This document shows, piece by piece, positions 1-11,727 of a DNA stretch of 64,000 nt. Source of the stretch: Microstegium vimineum (taxonomy: Eukaryota > Streptophyta > Magnoliopsida > Poales > Poaceae). Made by a program: the position numbers and the translations under genes. Where the stretch lies: assembly GCA_022036555.1 (NCBI GenBank), contig CM039120.1, forward strand, positions 13,311,398-13,375,397, read 5' to 3'. Each line of letters opens with the position of its first letter. The first letter of the stretch is position 1. Under the pieces are notes generated by a model that was not told where the DNA came from, did not search any database, and worked only from the letters and a program-made list of their open reading frames with translations.

Positions 1-479
1 AAAATGTTTGGTTACCAACAGGAAATTAGTTTATGCATTATTTTAACGTTAAACTATTTGTGTTTCACCATTCATAGTCCAATTAAGCGACCTTTAAGTG
101 TACCCTTAAATAGAAAATTGTTAATGAGATACTAAATGACCCTATGTGAAAAACTTTTGAATACAAAGGTTTTATAACTCATCAAGATCATTTATTTTAG
201 AACTAAACTTTTTCACTGACAAATGTAGATCTTCATTAGTCACTAAATGACTACAAAAGAAGTATTAGTAAACATTAATTTGATCACTGACAAATGTAGA
301 TCTTTATTTATTTGACCAAAATGCCCAATACACATGTCAGTTGATCGACATCACACTCCTAAGCTAGCTACATCAAGCGGGCACATTAGTGATCTTCTTC
401 TTGACATATGTCCCTTGGTCATGATCATATCGTAACCATGAAGTGTCCTCGGCATTTAGAATTATGCTTGGGTCTTTGG

Positions 480-3400
480 TCACACTGAATGGAGCATTCG
501 GTCATCCCTTTCGTAAAGTTCTGACATGTCTGAGTTGTCCTCAATTCCCAAAATATTTCTTTTCCCTGAAAGAACTATGTGACGCTTGGGCTCATTGATG
601 ATTGATTTGTCATCGTTTTTTTCTTTCTTTGGTTTTGTAGACATGTCTTTTACATAGAACATCTGATTCACATCAGCAGCAAGGACGAATGGTTCGTCTT
701 TGTACCTAATAGTGTCGAGGTCCACTGTTGTCATCCCATAATCCTTGTCAATTGTTACCCCGGCTCCGGTCATCTTCACCCATTGGCACTTAAACAAAGG
801 AACTTTAAAATTAGGTGCATAGTATAGTTCCCAAATCTCAACTATGTGGCAATAATATGTTTGCATTTTTCCATTTGGGTCAATGGCATTTACGCGGACA
901 CCACTGTTTTGGTTGATGCTCCTTTTATCTTGGTCTATTGTGTAAAGTATATTTCCATTTATCTCGTAGGCTTTGTACATGAGGATGTGCCATGATGGTT
1001 GTCTAGCCAAGAAATACAGTTGGTCATCAATACTGTCATCACCAACAAATTTTTTGCGCAACCAATCGTCGAAAGTTTTCATGTGTTCACGCATAATCCA
1101 AGCTTCATTCTTCCTTGAAAACTCGGATCGTAGGAACTTCTTTTGTACCTCGACATACGGCTCCACCACGGAGGAGTTTTGAAGAACTGTGTAGTGTGCT
1201 TTGTTGAAATAATCATCCCCCATACCGATATATGTTTTCTTCCCTAGTGTTCCTTTCCCACTAAGTCTCCCCTCGTGTCTTGATTCAGGAACACCAATTG
1301 GGTCAAGGTCGGGAATATAGTCAACACAGAACTCAATGACCTCCTCTGTCCCGTAGCCCTTGGCGATGCTTCCTTCTGGGCGAGCACGTTGGTGAACATA
1401 TTTTTTCAGGACTCCCATGAACCTTTCAAAGGGGAACATGTTGTGTAGGAACACAGGACCGAGAATACTAATCTCCTTGACCAGGTGAACTAGGAGGTGT
1501 TCCATGATATTAAAGAAGGATGGAGGGAAAACCAACTCAAAGCTAACAAGGCACTGGACCACATCATTCTGTAGAGCAGCTAGTTCCATTGGATCGATTG
1601 CATTCTGAGAAATTGCATTGAGGAATGCACATAGCTTCACAGTGGCTAGATGTAAATGTGGAGGTAGAATTCCTCTTAACGCAACCGGAAGCAATTGTGT
1701 CATAAGCATGTGGCAGTAATGAGACTTTAAGTTTAGGAATTTTTCTCTGACACATTTATTATATTCTTTATATTGGAGGAAAATCCAGATGGGACCTTGA
1801 TGCTGCTTAGACATTCAAACATGTGTTCCTTCTCTTCTTTGCTAAGAGTGTAGCTAGCAGGCTTTAAATAATGACGTCCATCTTCTGTCTTCTCTGGATG
1901 CAGGTTTTCTCGTTCTTTCATGTCTTGCAAGTCCTATCGTGCTTCAAGTGTATCTTTGCCTTTTCCATACACGCCCATGAATCCTAGCAGGTTCACACAA
2001 ACATTCTTTGTCAAGTGCATCACGTCGATCGCGTGGCGGACATCTAGGACATGCCAATAGGGTAGCTCCCAAAATATGGACTTCTTCTTCCACATGGGTG
2101 CGTGTCCATTAGCATCTTTTGGAACTAGTACGGCCCCTTCTCCCTTTCCAAAGACTACTTGCACAGCCTTGACCATATCAAGTACCTCCTCTCTAGTTTG
2201 GTTGTCAGGCTTGGTTCGTTTCACTTCTTATTTACAATGCTTTCCTTTTTTTCTGGCTTGGTGATTCTTAGGAAGAAAACGACGATGACCAAGGTACACG
2301 AACTTTTAATATTTTTTCAGATATACACAGTCAAGGTCATCAAAACAGTGTGTGCATGCATTATATCCCTTGTTTGTCTGTCCTGAAAGATTACTTAGGG
2401 TAGGCCAATCATTGATTGTTACATACAGCAATGTTCGCAGGTCGAAGTGTTCCTGTTTGTACTCATCCCACACATGTACACCTGGTTTGCTCCATAAAAG
2501 CAGGAGTTCCTCAACTAAGGGCCTCAGAAAGACATCGATGTCGTTGCCAGGTTGCTTCGGGCCTTGGATCAGTTGCGGCATCATAATGAACTTCCGCTTC
2601 ATGCATAACCATGGTGGAAGGTTGTAGATACATAGAGTAATAGGCCAAGTGCTATGACTACTGCTCTGCTCACTAAAAGGATTCATACCATCCGTGCTCA
2701 AACCGAACCTTAAGTTTCTTACGTCTTCTGCAAACTCCGGGAATTCTCTGTCAATTGCTCTCCACTGGGACCCATCAGCAGGGTGTCTCAACATGTTGTC
2801 TATCTTACGGTCTTCTTTGTGCCATCGCAACAACTTTGCATGGTCCTTGTTTCTGAATAGACGTTTCAGGCGGGGTACTATAGGAGTATAGCACATAACT
2901 TTTGCAGGGATTTTATTCCTAGGACGCTCTTCGCCCTCAACATCGCTAGGGTCATCTCGCCTGATCTTATACCGCGACGCTTTACATACGGGGCATTCAT
3001 CTAAATTCTCATAGTCCTTGTCACGGTACAGGATGCAGTCATTAGGACACGCATGTATCTTCAGGATTTCTAATCCCAGAGGGCACACGACCTGTTTTGC
3101 TTCGTACGTAGTGGCAGGCAATTCGTTAGGCTTCGGAAGCATCTTTTTATTAATCTTGAGTAATTGCCCAAATGCCTTGTCGGATATGCCATTTTTTGCC
3201 TTCCATTGTAGCAACTCCAGTGTTGTACCCAACTTATTTTGCCAATCTTCGGCGCTCGGGTATAGTAGTTTCTTGTGATCCTCTAGCATGCGGTCAAACT
3301 TAGCTTTCTCTTTTTCACTTTCACAACCTCTTTGTGCATCACAAATGACTTCACCAAGACCATCATCTTCAAAGAGTGTGTCCTCTGCCCCTGCCCCTGC

Positions 3401-3751
3401 CTCTTCTTCTTCTGCTTCATCCATTGCAGTATCATTGAAGTCACCATATTGAGCAATAATGTCGTCAGGGTCCAATTGTTCTTCTTCGTCTTCTTCCATC
3501 ATAATTCCGGTTTCTCCATGCTTGGTCCAACAAATGTAGTTTGACATGAAACCCGACTTCAACAAGTGTGAGTGAACAGTCCTTGAGCTAGAATATTCCT
3601 TTAAATTCTTGCACCAGGTGCATGAACAACACATGAAATTACCATTCCGCTTATTTGCCTCAGCTGCTCTTAAGAAACCATGCACGCCATCAAAGAACTC
3701 TTTGGAGCGGCGATCAACATTGTACATCCAATTGCGTGTCATCGTCTGCAT
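480..3751 (-). pseudogene. TNP2-type CACTA transposase (decayed)
   Basis: TNP2 proteins are the catalytic transposases of CACTA elements, binding the ends and cutting in the nucleus. Reading from 3751 downward, the order is as expected. First comes an N-terminal transposase-associated zinc-finger-like region (CCSCTWCKN, then the GFMSNYICWTKHGE block). The TNP2 core follows (CPNDCILYRDKDY; DGMNPF; NLPPWLCMKRKF), then DPMH-like MHLTKNVCVNLLG. Last are the DUF4218 and DUF4216 type regions, with the final stop at 480. The frame is broken by in-frame stops at 2306-2308, 2228-2230 and 1934-1936. A probable one-base deletion near 1743 shifts into the last long frame. Removing these lesions would give one continuous protein, so this is a recent pseudogene. 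No introns were needed to connect the blocks. Confidence 0.85.
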
Positions 3752-3903
3752 TATATGACCTAAAACATAATTAATTTTCTCATTTTGGTCAAAAAATGAA
3801 ATTATAAAATACCGAACGAAAGGTCGTCTGTATTAAAATAACATGATCGAGATGGAACACCATCATATGTCATTTCCGATTCATACAAATACTAATGTAT
3901 GTT

Positions 3904-4421
3904 CTATGAAAGCCTCGACATAGCGTATGCTAAGACCACTAGCACTATATACAGAAAACCTAAAATACACTTTAGTAGCATAATGATCTCCCGAGCAATC
4001 CCAACTAAAACAGACAAATCATTATTCTTCTGCTCAGCATCAACAGACTTCTTGAGCTGGCTCACTGCCTCATCAGCCTTCGTAGCCTTCGCGACGTGTG
4101 TAACATACTCTTCCTCCCAGTATCAGCCGCGACATCCAGTGCCATCCCACTGAAAATAGAAATAAAAAATCAACACTTTAATCAAAATCATCAGGAAATA
4201 TAGGTATAAATTAACCATAACCATCAAATGTGACAAAATATATAACTCACATTGCGATCTGGACACTTATAGAAGACCCGACCGTTGTTGGGACCCGGCT
4301 TCCCCATTCGGTACTCTTTCATAGTCTTTTGCATACATTTGCCACAGGTAATGAGAGGGAGGTCTAACCTTAGTCGCTTTGGAACCCAATCAGAGGCCGA
4401 GTGTCCCAAAGCAGTTGTCAT
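3904..4421 (-). pseudogene. GRF-type zinc finger / coiled-coil / C-terminal membrane protein relic inside CACTA C1
   Basis: Exon 1 (4421-4251) starts MTTALGHSASD and contains LPLITCGKC followed about 20 residues later by NNGRVFYKCPDRN, which fits a GRF-type zinc finger. It ends at a GTGAGT donor; an intron of about 101 bp ends in TTTTCAG, and exon 2 (4149-3904) begins WDGTGCRG. Exon 2 has a single TGA (4123-4125), probably from CGA, inside the arginine-tyrosine-tryptophan stretch. It then encodes a charged helical segment (KADEAVSQLKKSVDAEQK) and a hydrophobic tail (LLKCILGFLYIVLVVLAYAM) that looks like a membrane anchor before the stop. This zinc finger, coiled coil and membrane tail layout recurs in grass GRF proteins, to my knowledge. 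It lies between the CACTA 5' end and TNP2 on the same strand, so it may be captured host sequence or a regular gene of this family. Confidence 0.65.
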
Positions 4422-5035
4422 CTACTCTCTATACTCATTTTTCAAACTAGATATTATAAATTCCTTATATTCTAAACAAAAAAATAAAACAACTAAAATT
4501 TACCATGTATACAACTAAAGTATTCTAGGTTGCTACCTTCTTTATCTAAATATATAATTATTTTGAGCTCAAGTGGCACATATATAAATACTGAACAATC
4601 CACTATAAATTCATCATTTAATAATATCCTAATAAGAATCTATATATTTCTCAAACTAAGCTAAACTAATCTTGAAATGTGGAACCTATAATACCTTAGA
4701 AATGAAAGGTGTATACTTAGAATACTAATTTTAGTTGTCTTGTTCAAAATATTCAAACAATGAAGTGAATGAAACTTAAAATGGCAAAAAAGAGAAAATC
4801 ATAAAGAAAAATCACATCTAGAACAAGAAACAATATATGTTGCCGCTAAAACATGAGAGGTTGAAGATAGTAACCTTTCAATGAGTCGATGGAGGCGTAG
4901 AAGTGATCAAATGAAGCAATGACCGAAGAGGAGATGAATAACAATGAAGAACACCAATAACAAGAGCAAGAACAGAAAGGGGAAGAAATGAGCTCTCGGA
5001 CTCGGGCAGGGGGAGGAAGAGAGTTCAAATAGGGG

Positions 5036-5361
5036 GGACCTTTAGTCCCGGTCCATAGAAATAGCCGGGACTAAAGGCCCCGAATTAGCCTCGGTTTATG
5101 CCTTAAACCGAGGCTAAAGGTCTAACCCCGGTTGGTAATACCAACCGCGGCTAAAGGTCCACCTTTAGCCCCGGTTGATAACACCAACCGGGACTAAAAG
5201 TTCCCCCTGACAATGTCTGACCAACGAGCCATTGGGAGGGGACTTTTAGTCTCGGTTGGTGTTACCAACCGGGCTAAAGATCACTTTAGCCCCGGGCGCA
5301 ATTTTCACCGGAGTTAAAGCCGTTTTTGAAAATCAGCCAAAAGTGGTTTTCTGTACTAGTG
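5036..5361 (-). repeat. C1 terminal inverted repeat end and subterminal repeat array
   Basis: The last 17 bases form the CACTA terminus. Inside it are several copies, in both orientations, of CCCGGTTGGTNNTACCAACCGGG-like palindromes joined to GGGACTAAAGG blocks (for example around 5041-5100, 5125-5200 and 5245-5275). Such arrays are where the accessory transposon protein binds in En/Spm. Confidence 0.8.
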
Positions 5362-5784
5362 GGGTGCTGTTAATTTCTTATAAGTATCTAGGATCTAAGA
5401 GAACGTGAGATTTTTTTTTCATGTTCCTACGGTTTTTCCTATGAAAATGAACTGATTCCTGATAAATTTCTAAAATTAGTGTGTTCCCAATAGGCTCTAA
5501 ACTATATTTTTCAGCGGTAAATAACATGCCCAATAACATTAAGACGTTTAGAGTGACTTCGTAAATTTTAAGTAGCGACTCAATTTTTTTTCATAGCCAT
5601 AATTTTATAATTTAGTTATGTTTTATATAATTTTATTATCTAAAAGATACTAATAGATATATGTATAAAAAATTAATATAATCTCTCTCTTAATATAAAT
5701 AAAAAATGTTAAGTCATACTTTATTTATTGTGAAATGTTAGGGGGGGGGCATGGCCCCTGCCAGCCCCCCTGGCTCCACCACTG
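5362..5784. other. AT-rich intergenic stretch, no gene seen
   Basis: Sequence flanking the C1 terminus. It is AT-rich up to about 5738, then changes abruptly to a run of ten G and a GC-rich segment (GCATGGCCCCTGCCAGCC) that leads straight into the CAD fragment. The GC-rich segment looks like a transposon terminus, but I cannot assign it to a family. Confidence 0.4.
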
Positions 5785-6034
5785 GGCGGCACCACCACCC
5801 GGGGTGGCTTCTCGGACGTCCTCGTCATGCGCGAGCACTACGTGCTCCGGGTCCCGTCCAGCCTGCCGTCGGCGGGGGCCGCGCCGCTGCTGTGCGCGGG
5901 CGTCACAGTGTTCAGCCCGCTGGTGCAGCACGGCCTCGGCGCGCCGGGTAAGCACCTCGGCGTCGTGGGCCTCGGAGGCCTCGGCCACCTCGCCGTCAGG
6001 TTCGGCAAGGCATTCGGGATGAAGGTCACCGTCA
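5785..6034 (+). pseudogene. Cinnamyl alcohol dehydrogenase (CAD) fragment, Rossmann-fold region only
   Basis: About 83 in-frame codons match the NADP-binding middle of plant CAD enzymes, which reduce cinnamaldehydes to monolignols in the cytosol. The visible landmarks are RGGFSDVLVMREHYV, then APLLCAGVTVFSPL, and the nucleotide-binding GLGGLGHLAVRFGKAFGMKVTV region with its glycine-rich loop. Everything upstream (zinc-binding catalytic part) and downstream (rest of the coenzyme domain) is missing. GC content is far above the flanks and the reading frame is free of stops, suggesting a fairly recent capture. It cannot encode a working enzyme. Confidence 0.85.
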
Positions 6035-6462
6035 GGCCCGTCTTAGGGGGGTGGGCAGCCGGGGCGACGGCCGGAGGCCCATGACGTTGAAGGGCCCATA
6101 AGTGTAGGCATGTGTAGTATAGGTATTTGTCTATTTGGCCCCAGCGGACGAGCAGTATTCACGCAACCACCTACGACGGACGAGTCTCTTCGACTGCTGT
6201 TGTGGCCGTTCCGCTCTTCCGCCATTCGGCCTTGGTCGCAACTCGCAAGATCGAATTTGTCACCATCAGGCGGCAGCCAGTGCAGTCCCTTCCCTCGGTC
6301 TTTATCACCGTGTAACTGTAAGTGATTTCATACTTCAGACTTCAATTTATCACTTTATCAGATATAGCCGTATATGGCTTATTAGGGCATGGCGGCCTGC
6401 ACTTGCAACAACTTTAGTATTTATTTGATCTCACAAGTGACAATCCAATCCAATCCAGGCAT
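6035..6462. other. Flank of the CAD fragment, no gene seen
   Basis: It opens with AGGCCCGTCTTAGGGGGG and a GC-rich segment ending in GGAGGCCC near 6080, which resembles a DNA-transposon terminus. A mixed stretch without convincing coding signal follows. The short frames here overlap each other on the same bases and share no family motif. Confidence 0.4.
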
Positions 6463-8914
6463 CACTACTACAGGATTGATTTACCGCAACGTTGACCTTT
6501 GGTCTTAAGCGTCCACTGCGGTAAACCGGCGGCCAGCTTGGGCAGCTGGCCACTGCGTTGCCCGCTGCGGTTATTCTATTTACCGCAGCGGGCGGATTAT
6601 GCTGCCCGCTGCGGTTATCCCCTCCCTATATATAGCAGCAGCCCTCCCTCCTTCCCCACGACTTCTCTTGCAAAACATGAGGGGGAGGTTTTGCCCGAAT
6701 TTTTCACCAAATCTTCAAATTCAGTTTTAAAGCTTTGATTTGGGGGAGTAGGACACAAATAGAGGTACATGATTGCTCTCCCACCCCTCTTTCTCCCTCG
6801 TTTTCTCTCTTTTTAGTGCAATTCTCCTCATGTGGATCTAGATCTAGATCCATGGGATCCACACGCATGGATCTAGATCTAGTTTGTGTTTTTAGTCTAG
6901 TTTCTTTATATCCATGTCTAGATCATATAAAACATGTGTTTTTCACTCTAGATTCATCGGTGTGGCTAGAGTTTTGTCGATTTTGATCTCTCATCTTATT
7001 GGGGGCGGAGTTATTGCTCTTTTTTCACTAAATCATCAAATTGAGTTTTAGAGCATTGATTTGGGGAGGAGAGGACAATAAGAGGTACATGATTGCTCCA
7101 CACACCTTTATATTTTCTCATTTATTCTCACGATGACTATTACGATATGTCTCATCATGTGTGTACTCTAGATTCATGAAGTAGATGTTTTTTTATATAG
7201 CACTTTGTTGTTTTGTTGTGTGTTAAGCTACGATGGACAGGTCCGAATGGATGTACCACATTCATAGAGTGCTTGATCTTCGGTACCTTAGCGCATTGAG
7301 CAAGTTTATGGCAGCTGCGAAAGCTCATCGTGCTAGTTTGAAGCGGACGACAACCGTATGTCCATGTTCTAAATGCTGGAACCTCGGAGGCTACCCAGAT
7401 GGTACGGTGCAATCACATCTGATTGTCAACGGGTTTATGGAGGGTTACACGGTTTGGACTTCTCATGGTGAACAAAGTCTCGATGCGAGTTGCGGCGTAT
7501 CTGGAGTGAGCTCGTCGACGGCGAGGGTGAACAACCAAGATCATGTTCGACCACCACCACCTTCCGTTCCAGTGCCAGCCGCCACCGACGATGACAACAA
7601 TTCTCGTGACTACATCACAGTTGAAGAATTGCTCGAGAACATTGCAGATGATGGTGCCGGCGACGGTGACACTACTGAAGATGCTACTATGAGGGAACCC
7701 GAAGATGTCCAGCTCTTTGAGGATCTAGTCAACCACATCGACGAGGATGATGTTATGTTTGGCAACCCAAAGTGGTTGGAGAATTTTAGGGAGATAAAGC
7801 AGGCGGCAATTGATCCTCTGTACCAGGATGGTGGAAAATGTCCGGAGGGGTGCACGGCGCTCCGTTTCAACCTCCATATGCTGGTGATGAAGGCTCGACA
7901 TGGTTGGTCAGACATTGGTTCAACGAGCTGTTAAGCTACCTTTCTACGACGTACCCTACGGGAGGTAACAAGGTGCAAGCTAATACATATCGAGCGAAGA
8001 AGCTCATCCGTCCAGTGGCGATGAAAGTTAGAAAGTTTGATGCTTGCGCTAACCACTGCATTATGTACCGGGGCGAGAAGTATGAGAACATGAAGGAATG
8101 TCCACACTGTGGATTCAGTAGGTACAAGAGGAATGCCGGTTGCCGCGTGGATGCTGACGACATTCTTCCGAACAACAACAAGAAGAAGCCCAGTGCTGCG
8201 GCCAAGTAGATCTCGGCTCAGCAAGACGAGGAAGAAGAAGATTACACGCTGAGGAAAAGCCCCACGCTATCCGTGTGGTACCTACCTGTGGTCGATCGTC
8301 TACGTGCACTATTCGGGAATCCAGAGGATGTGAAGCTGATGTCATGGCATGCATCTCCTGATCGGGTCAAGAACGATGACAAGCTACGGCACCCCTCCGA
8401 TGCACAGTAGTGGAAGGATTTCGATAAGGAGTACCTCGAGTTTCGTGACGAGTCCAGACATGTCCGGTTCGCGCTCAGTACCGATGGGATGAACCTGTTC
8501 GGTGAGCTAAGCAGCTCACACAGTACTTGTCCAGTCATCCTCAGCATCTACAACCTACCTCCATGGGTGTGTCTGAAGCGCAGGTACCTTATGTTAACGA
8601 TGCTTATCTCTGGACCGAGGCAGCCCGACAATGATATAGATGTCCTCCTAGAGCCGCTCATGGAGGAAATGCAGATGCTATTCGATGTTGGGGTCGAGAT
8701 GATGGATGCGTACAAAAAGCAGAGCTTCACACTTAAAACCATCATCTTTGTCACCATCACTGATTACCCCGGTCTCTTCTCACTATCGGAGCAGATCAAA
8801 GGGAAGACTGGATGTGTAGTTTGCATCGACGGGACTTGCTACACTTACCTTTCGAGTTCCACCAAGATGGTGTGCACTTGGTATAGAAGGTTCCTTAAGG
8901 CCAAACACAGGTAA
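6463..8914 (+). mobile_element. CACTA element C2, 5' half only (left half of a chimera)
   Basis: It begins CACTACTACAGGATTGAT at 6463, followed by subterminal CCGCTGCGGT motifs in both orientations (about 6500-6620), a spacer with a TATATATA box near 6627, and a TNP2 gene from 7233. The element stops in the middle of TNP2 at about 8914, where it abuts the opposite-strand element C3. The subterminal motif differs from C1 and C3, so this is a separate family. Confidence 0.8.
7233..8914 (+). pseudogene. TNP2-type CACTA transposase, N-terminal two thirds, decayed
   Basis: The start MDRSEWMYH at 7233 is the usual TNP2 beginning. A cysteine-rich N-terminal block (CPCSKCWN) comes next, then an acidic linker, CPEGCTALRFNLHMLVMKARHGW and the core motifs (FDACANHCIMYRGEKY; CPHCGFSRYKRNAG; LSTDGMNLFGE; YNLPPWVCLKRRYLM; ISGPRQPDNDIDVLLEPL). 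One frameshift near 7918 moves the reading frame. Two in-frame stops follow, TAG at 8207-8209 and TAG at 8408-8410. The protein ends at FLKAKHR, exactly where TNP2 proteins continue with a tyrosine-arginine stretch, because the DNA switches to element C3. The DUF4218/4216 part is absent. Confidence 0.85.
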
Positions 8915-9990
8915 GTGCTTGCGTGAGCACGTCATTTTCTCTATCAGACTTGTGGGCCCCTCTATGCACTTCCTCAGTGATCGTGGAAATCTTCTGGAGG
9001 AGATCGGTGACGGGTTCAGCGCTAGCGGAAAGGCTCCCGTCAGGATTGTATTGTGCCCCCTTGCGAGTAGGTAGTTCACTGATCTGGGCTGCCACTCGCT
9101 TGTCTGAGGCGTAACGCCGCTCCACTCTAGTGCTTCGACTTGGGCTTCCCAATCCGGAATCTTCCTTACGTACCCACGCGATCCTAGGTGGTGAGGATTA
9201 TTTGCCCTAAGCGAGTTTGCTTTGTTTCTTTTGCTTGATGCATTGGCCTCTTCGGATAGCTTGTAAGCCTTGAACTCCTCCCAGAAGTCCCTCTGCTTGC
9301 TGAGTTCACCTCCCGCAAAATCTGGTTCTTTTTCCTCCTTGATTAGCTTGTGCAACTTTCCCTTGAAATTCTTGAAGGAGTGACCCATGATTTCCTTGGC
9401 CCTCTTCTTGACTGTCGTTTCATCACAATCATTAGGGAAAGTGAAATACCCTCTGAGCTTGTTCCAAACTAGATCCTTCTCAACTTCTAGAACTCTCCAC
9501 AGGTCTTGCTCACTGTCATTCCACCTCCTGTATTTGATCGGGATGAAGTCCCTTACAAGTGCCCCGATGGTACTCTTGTATAGGCCTAATGCTTTAATAG
9601 GCTCCACCGGCTCCCCTAGTTGGTCGAACTGAGAGATGTGACAGTGTTTACTTGTCTGCGGGAGCTTTGTTGCACCAAGCTTAGTCCTTCTGGAACTCTC
9701 ACCAGTACTTGGACCTTCTGGCAGAACCTGCTTTAAAATTTATAAATAAGTCCCTATCAAATTTTTCTGGCTATATCTACCGTATTTTTAGGTATGACCT
9801 AAGTTATTACCTCGTCTCCTTGTTCTAGGTTTAGCATATGGCTAGGGCTCCAAGGTCTTTGATCCCTTTGCTGGTTTTCATCGGCTCCTTGGTCACGTTC
9901 AACACCGCCACCACTAGTTCCTTGGTCATCGGCTTCGGTCGCAGGGCGACGGGTGGTGAATCGGCGCTTAATTGTCATGTTTCTGGACAT
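8915..9990 (-). pseudogene. Plant transposase of the Ptta/En/Spm (TNPA-like) family, truncated
   Basis: This is the second CACTA gene, whose product binds subterminal repeats and assists transposition. Exon 1 (9990-9811) starts MSRNMTIKRRF and ends at a GTAATA donor. The 83-bp intron ends in AAAGCAG, and exon 2 starts at 9727 with VLPEGPSTGESSRRTK. The conserved part follows: RDFIPIKYRRWNDSEQD, VWNKLRGYFTFPND, and KKRAKEIMGHSFKNFKGKLH. A frameshift around 9050 moves to the frame encoding YNPDGSLSASAE and RENDVLTQAL. The protein is cut at the C2 junction just where this family continues with a conserved glycine-rich segment. Exon and intron calls rest on splice consensus and frame continuity. 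Confidence 0.75.
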
Positions 9991-10120
9991 AAATTTTGAT
10001 TATTGGTATTAACTCATAGGTAGATAACATATATACAAGCATATGATGATGACATATATACAAGCATAAGTGTAGCATAAGAAAATCCATATATACAAGC
10101 ATAAGATGATGCCATATATA

Positions 10121-11002
10121 CAAGCTTGGCTAACTTTGCATTTGCAAACAACCTATGCACTCGTGGAGCTATAAAAAATACCACATGGACTTTACGGGTC
10201 CTCCTCTGGTCTTGCTTCCATCATTTGATGACCCTTGCTTGTATCAGGGAGTTTTACACTTGGGACATGCATCCAAGTCTTTATATTTGTCTCCACGATA
10301 CAATATACAGTCGTTGAAACACACGTGGATTTTCTCAACCTCGAGGCCAATTGGGCAAATCATTTGCTTCGCAAGGTAAGTCTTTTCTGCTAACTCGGTA
10401 CCCTTTGGGAACAGTTTATGTAATATACCTAACAAGTTATCGAAGCCTTTATCACTCAACTCATTCGTTGATTTGAACTCCAATAACATGATGTTGGCTT
10501 CCAGTTTACTTATTAGACAGGCCGGATACAATGGTGTTTTTGCATCATTTCTCATCATCTCCAATTTTTTCAACTGTGAAGCACGAAGGAATCTCCCATG
10601 CACATCATGTAGAAGTTGTGAAATGCCATCATTTTCCTCTGTATCGTTAACTAATGTATTCATAAACACATCATCATTGGTAGACACATGTTCTGTGTAA
10701 TCATGAACATTCAGGGATACGCTAGGTATGGGCACATCATCATTGTTTTCTTGTGCAGCATTTTGACCAACCTCCCCATGCAAAGTCCAAATAGTATAGT
10801 TTCTCATGAATCCCCTTGTGATCAAGTGCAAACGTATATGCTCCACGTCGTCTCATTTTCTCATATTCTTGCAGTCTTTGCATAGACAGAATACAAGATG
10901 TGAGTCCCCAGAATTGGCTCTAGCTCGCTTGATGAAATCGTTGATGCCCGTCAAGTACCGTGGGTCTGTACGTGACAGATCGTACATCCACCCTCGATCC
11001 AT
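10121..11002 (-). pseudogene. TNP2-type transposase, N-terminal part with two stops
   Basis: It starts MDRGWMYDLSRTDPRY at 11002 and continues through the cysteine block (CLCKDCKN). Codon 50 or so is TGA at 10853-10855 where the related copy C4 has TGG. The next stretch (HLITRGFMRNYTIWTLHGEVG and an acidic linker) reaches CPKCKTP and a TGA at 10244-10246. That stop is also present at the same codon in C4. Homology to C4 continues to about 10121 and then ends, so the catalytic core is deleted. It cannot be functional. Confidence 0.85.
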
Positions 11003-11571
11003 GTTTGCACAGATAAAATGAGCAGAGCAGAGGTAACATAGGAACATATTAATAGGAGCATTTTTGAACAATATTCTTCGATATAATTTGAATTTGGTCG
11101 CGCTATAAAAAGTGAGACAATAAATAGATAACAATGGATGCATGAAGTATTAAATGTAAGTATTAAATGCATGCATGGAGTATTAAATGTAAGTAATAAA
11201 TACCGAATCTATTCCACATCTCATCAAATATTTCATGCATGCATGAAGTATTAAATGTAAGTAATAAATATAACTAATTACAATTTTTATCCATAATTTT
11301 CGAGACGAATCTTTCGAACCTAGATACTCAATGATTGGACAATAATTACCCAATAAAAACAAAGTGCTATAATTTTTCTAAATAATTTTGGATCTAAAAG
11401 TTACAAAAAATTGACACAAATTGCAACATTCCTCTTCTTGATCATGAAAACTAGCATAGCTCTAAACTATGGATTTACACACAAAAACAATGTAAACCAA
11501 CAACTCTAAAGAATTATGCTTGTTACTAACCAAGAGCAAGAAAATATGAGGATCCAAGAGTGAAGAGGAGC

Positions 11572-11645
11572 CAACAATGGAGATCAAGAAATCCACCAGC
11601 CGCAACAATGGAGATCAAGAAATCCACCAGCCGCAACAATGGAGA
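11572..11645. repeat. 31-bp tandem duplication in the 5' leader of C3
   Basis: CAACAATGGAGATCAAGAAA and its continuation repeat with a 31-bp period (11572-11602, 11603-11633, partial third copy from 11634). The homologous leader of C4 has a single copy, so the duplication arose after the two copies separated. Confidence 0.8.
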
Positions 11646-11727
11646 GAGTGAGCTCCTCACGCAATGTTTTGTACTGTTGGGGCAGAGGAGGAAGAGGAGA
11701 TCGAAGCTTTATACTGTACACAATATC

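Larger units (their letters stand above)
1..5361 (-). mobile_element. CACTA (En/Spm) transposon C1, 5' end and most of body; 3' end outside the window
   Basis: The right edge reads CACTAGTACAGAAAACC on the minus strand (5361 to 5345), the hallmark terminus of CACTA elements, followed inward by subterminal repeats. TNP2 transposase remnants lie on the minus strand in the order expected for the 5' half. No matching second terminus is visible in positions 1-479, so the element probably continues leftward. That stretch is AT-rich without coding signal and holds a 19-bp direct repeat (214-232 and 285-303). A GRF zinc-finger gene relic sits between the terminus and TNP2. Family membership is secure; the left limit is unknown. 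Confidence 0.85.

Noticed and set aside
8908..8916. AGGTAAGT at the C2/C3 junction as a real splice donor of TNP2
   Set aside because: It fits the consensus, but the sequence beyond it is the antisense of another transposase and no acceptor restoring TNP2 is visible.
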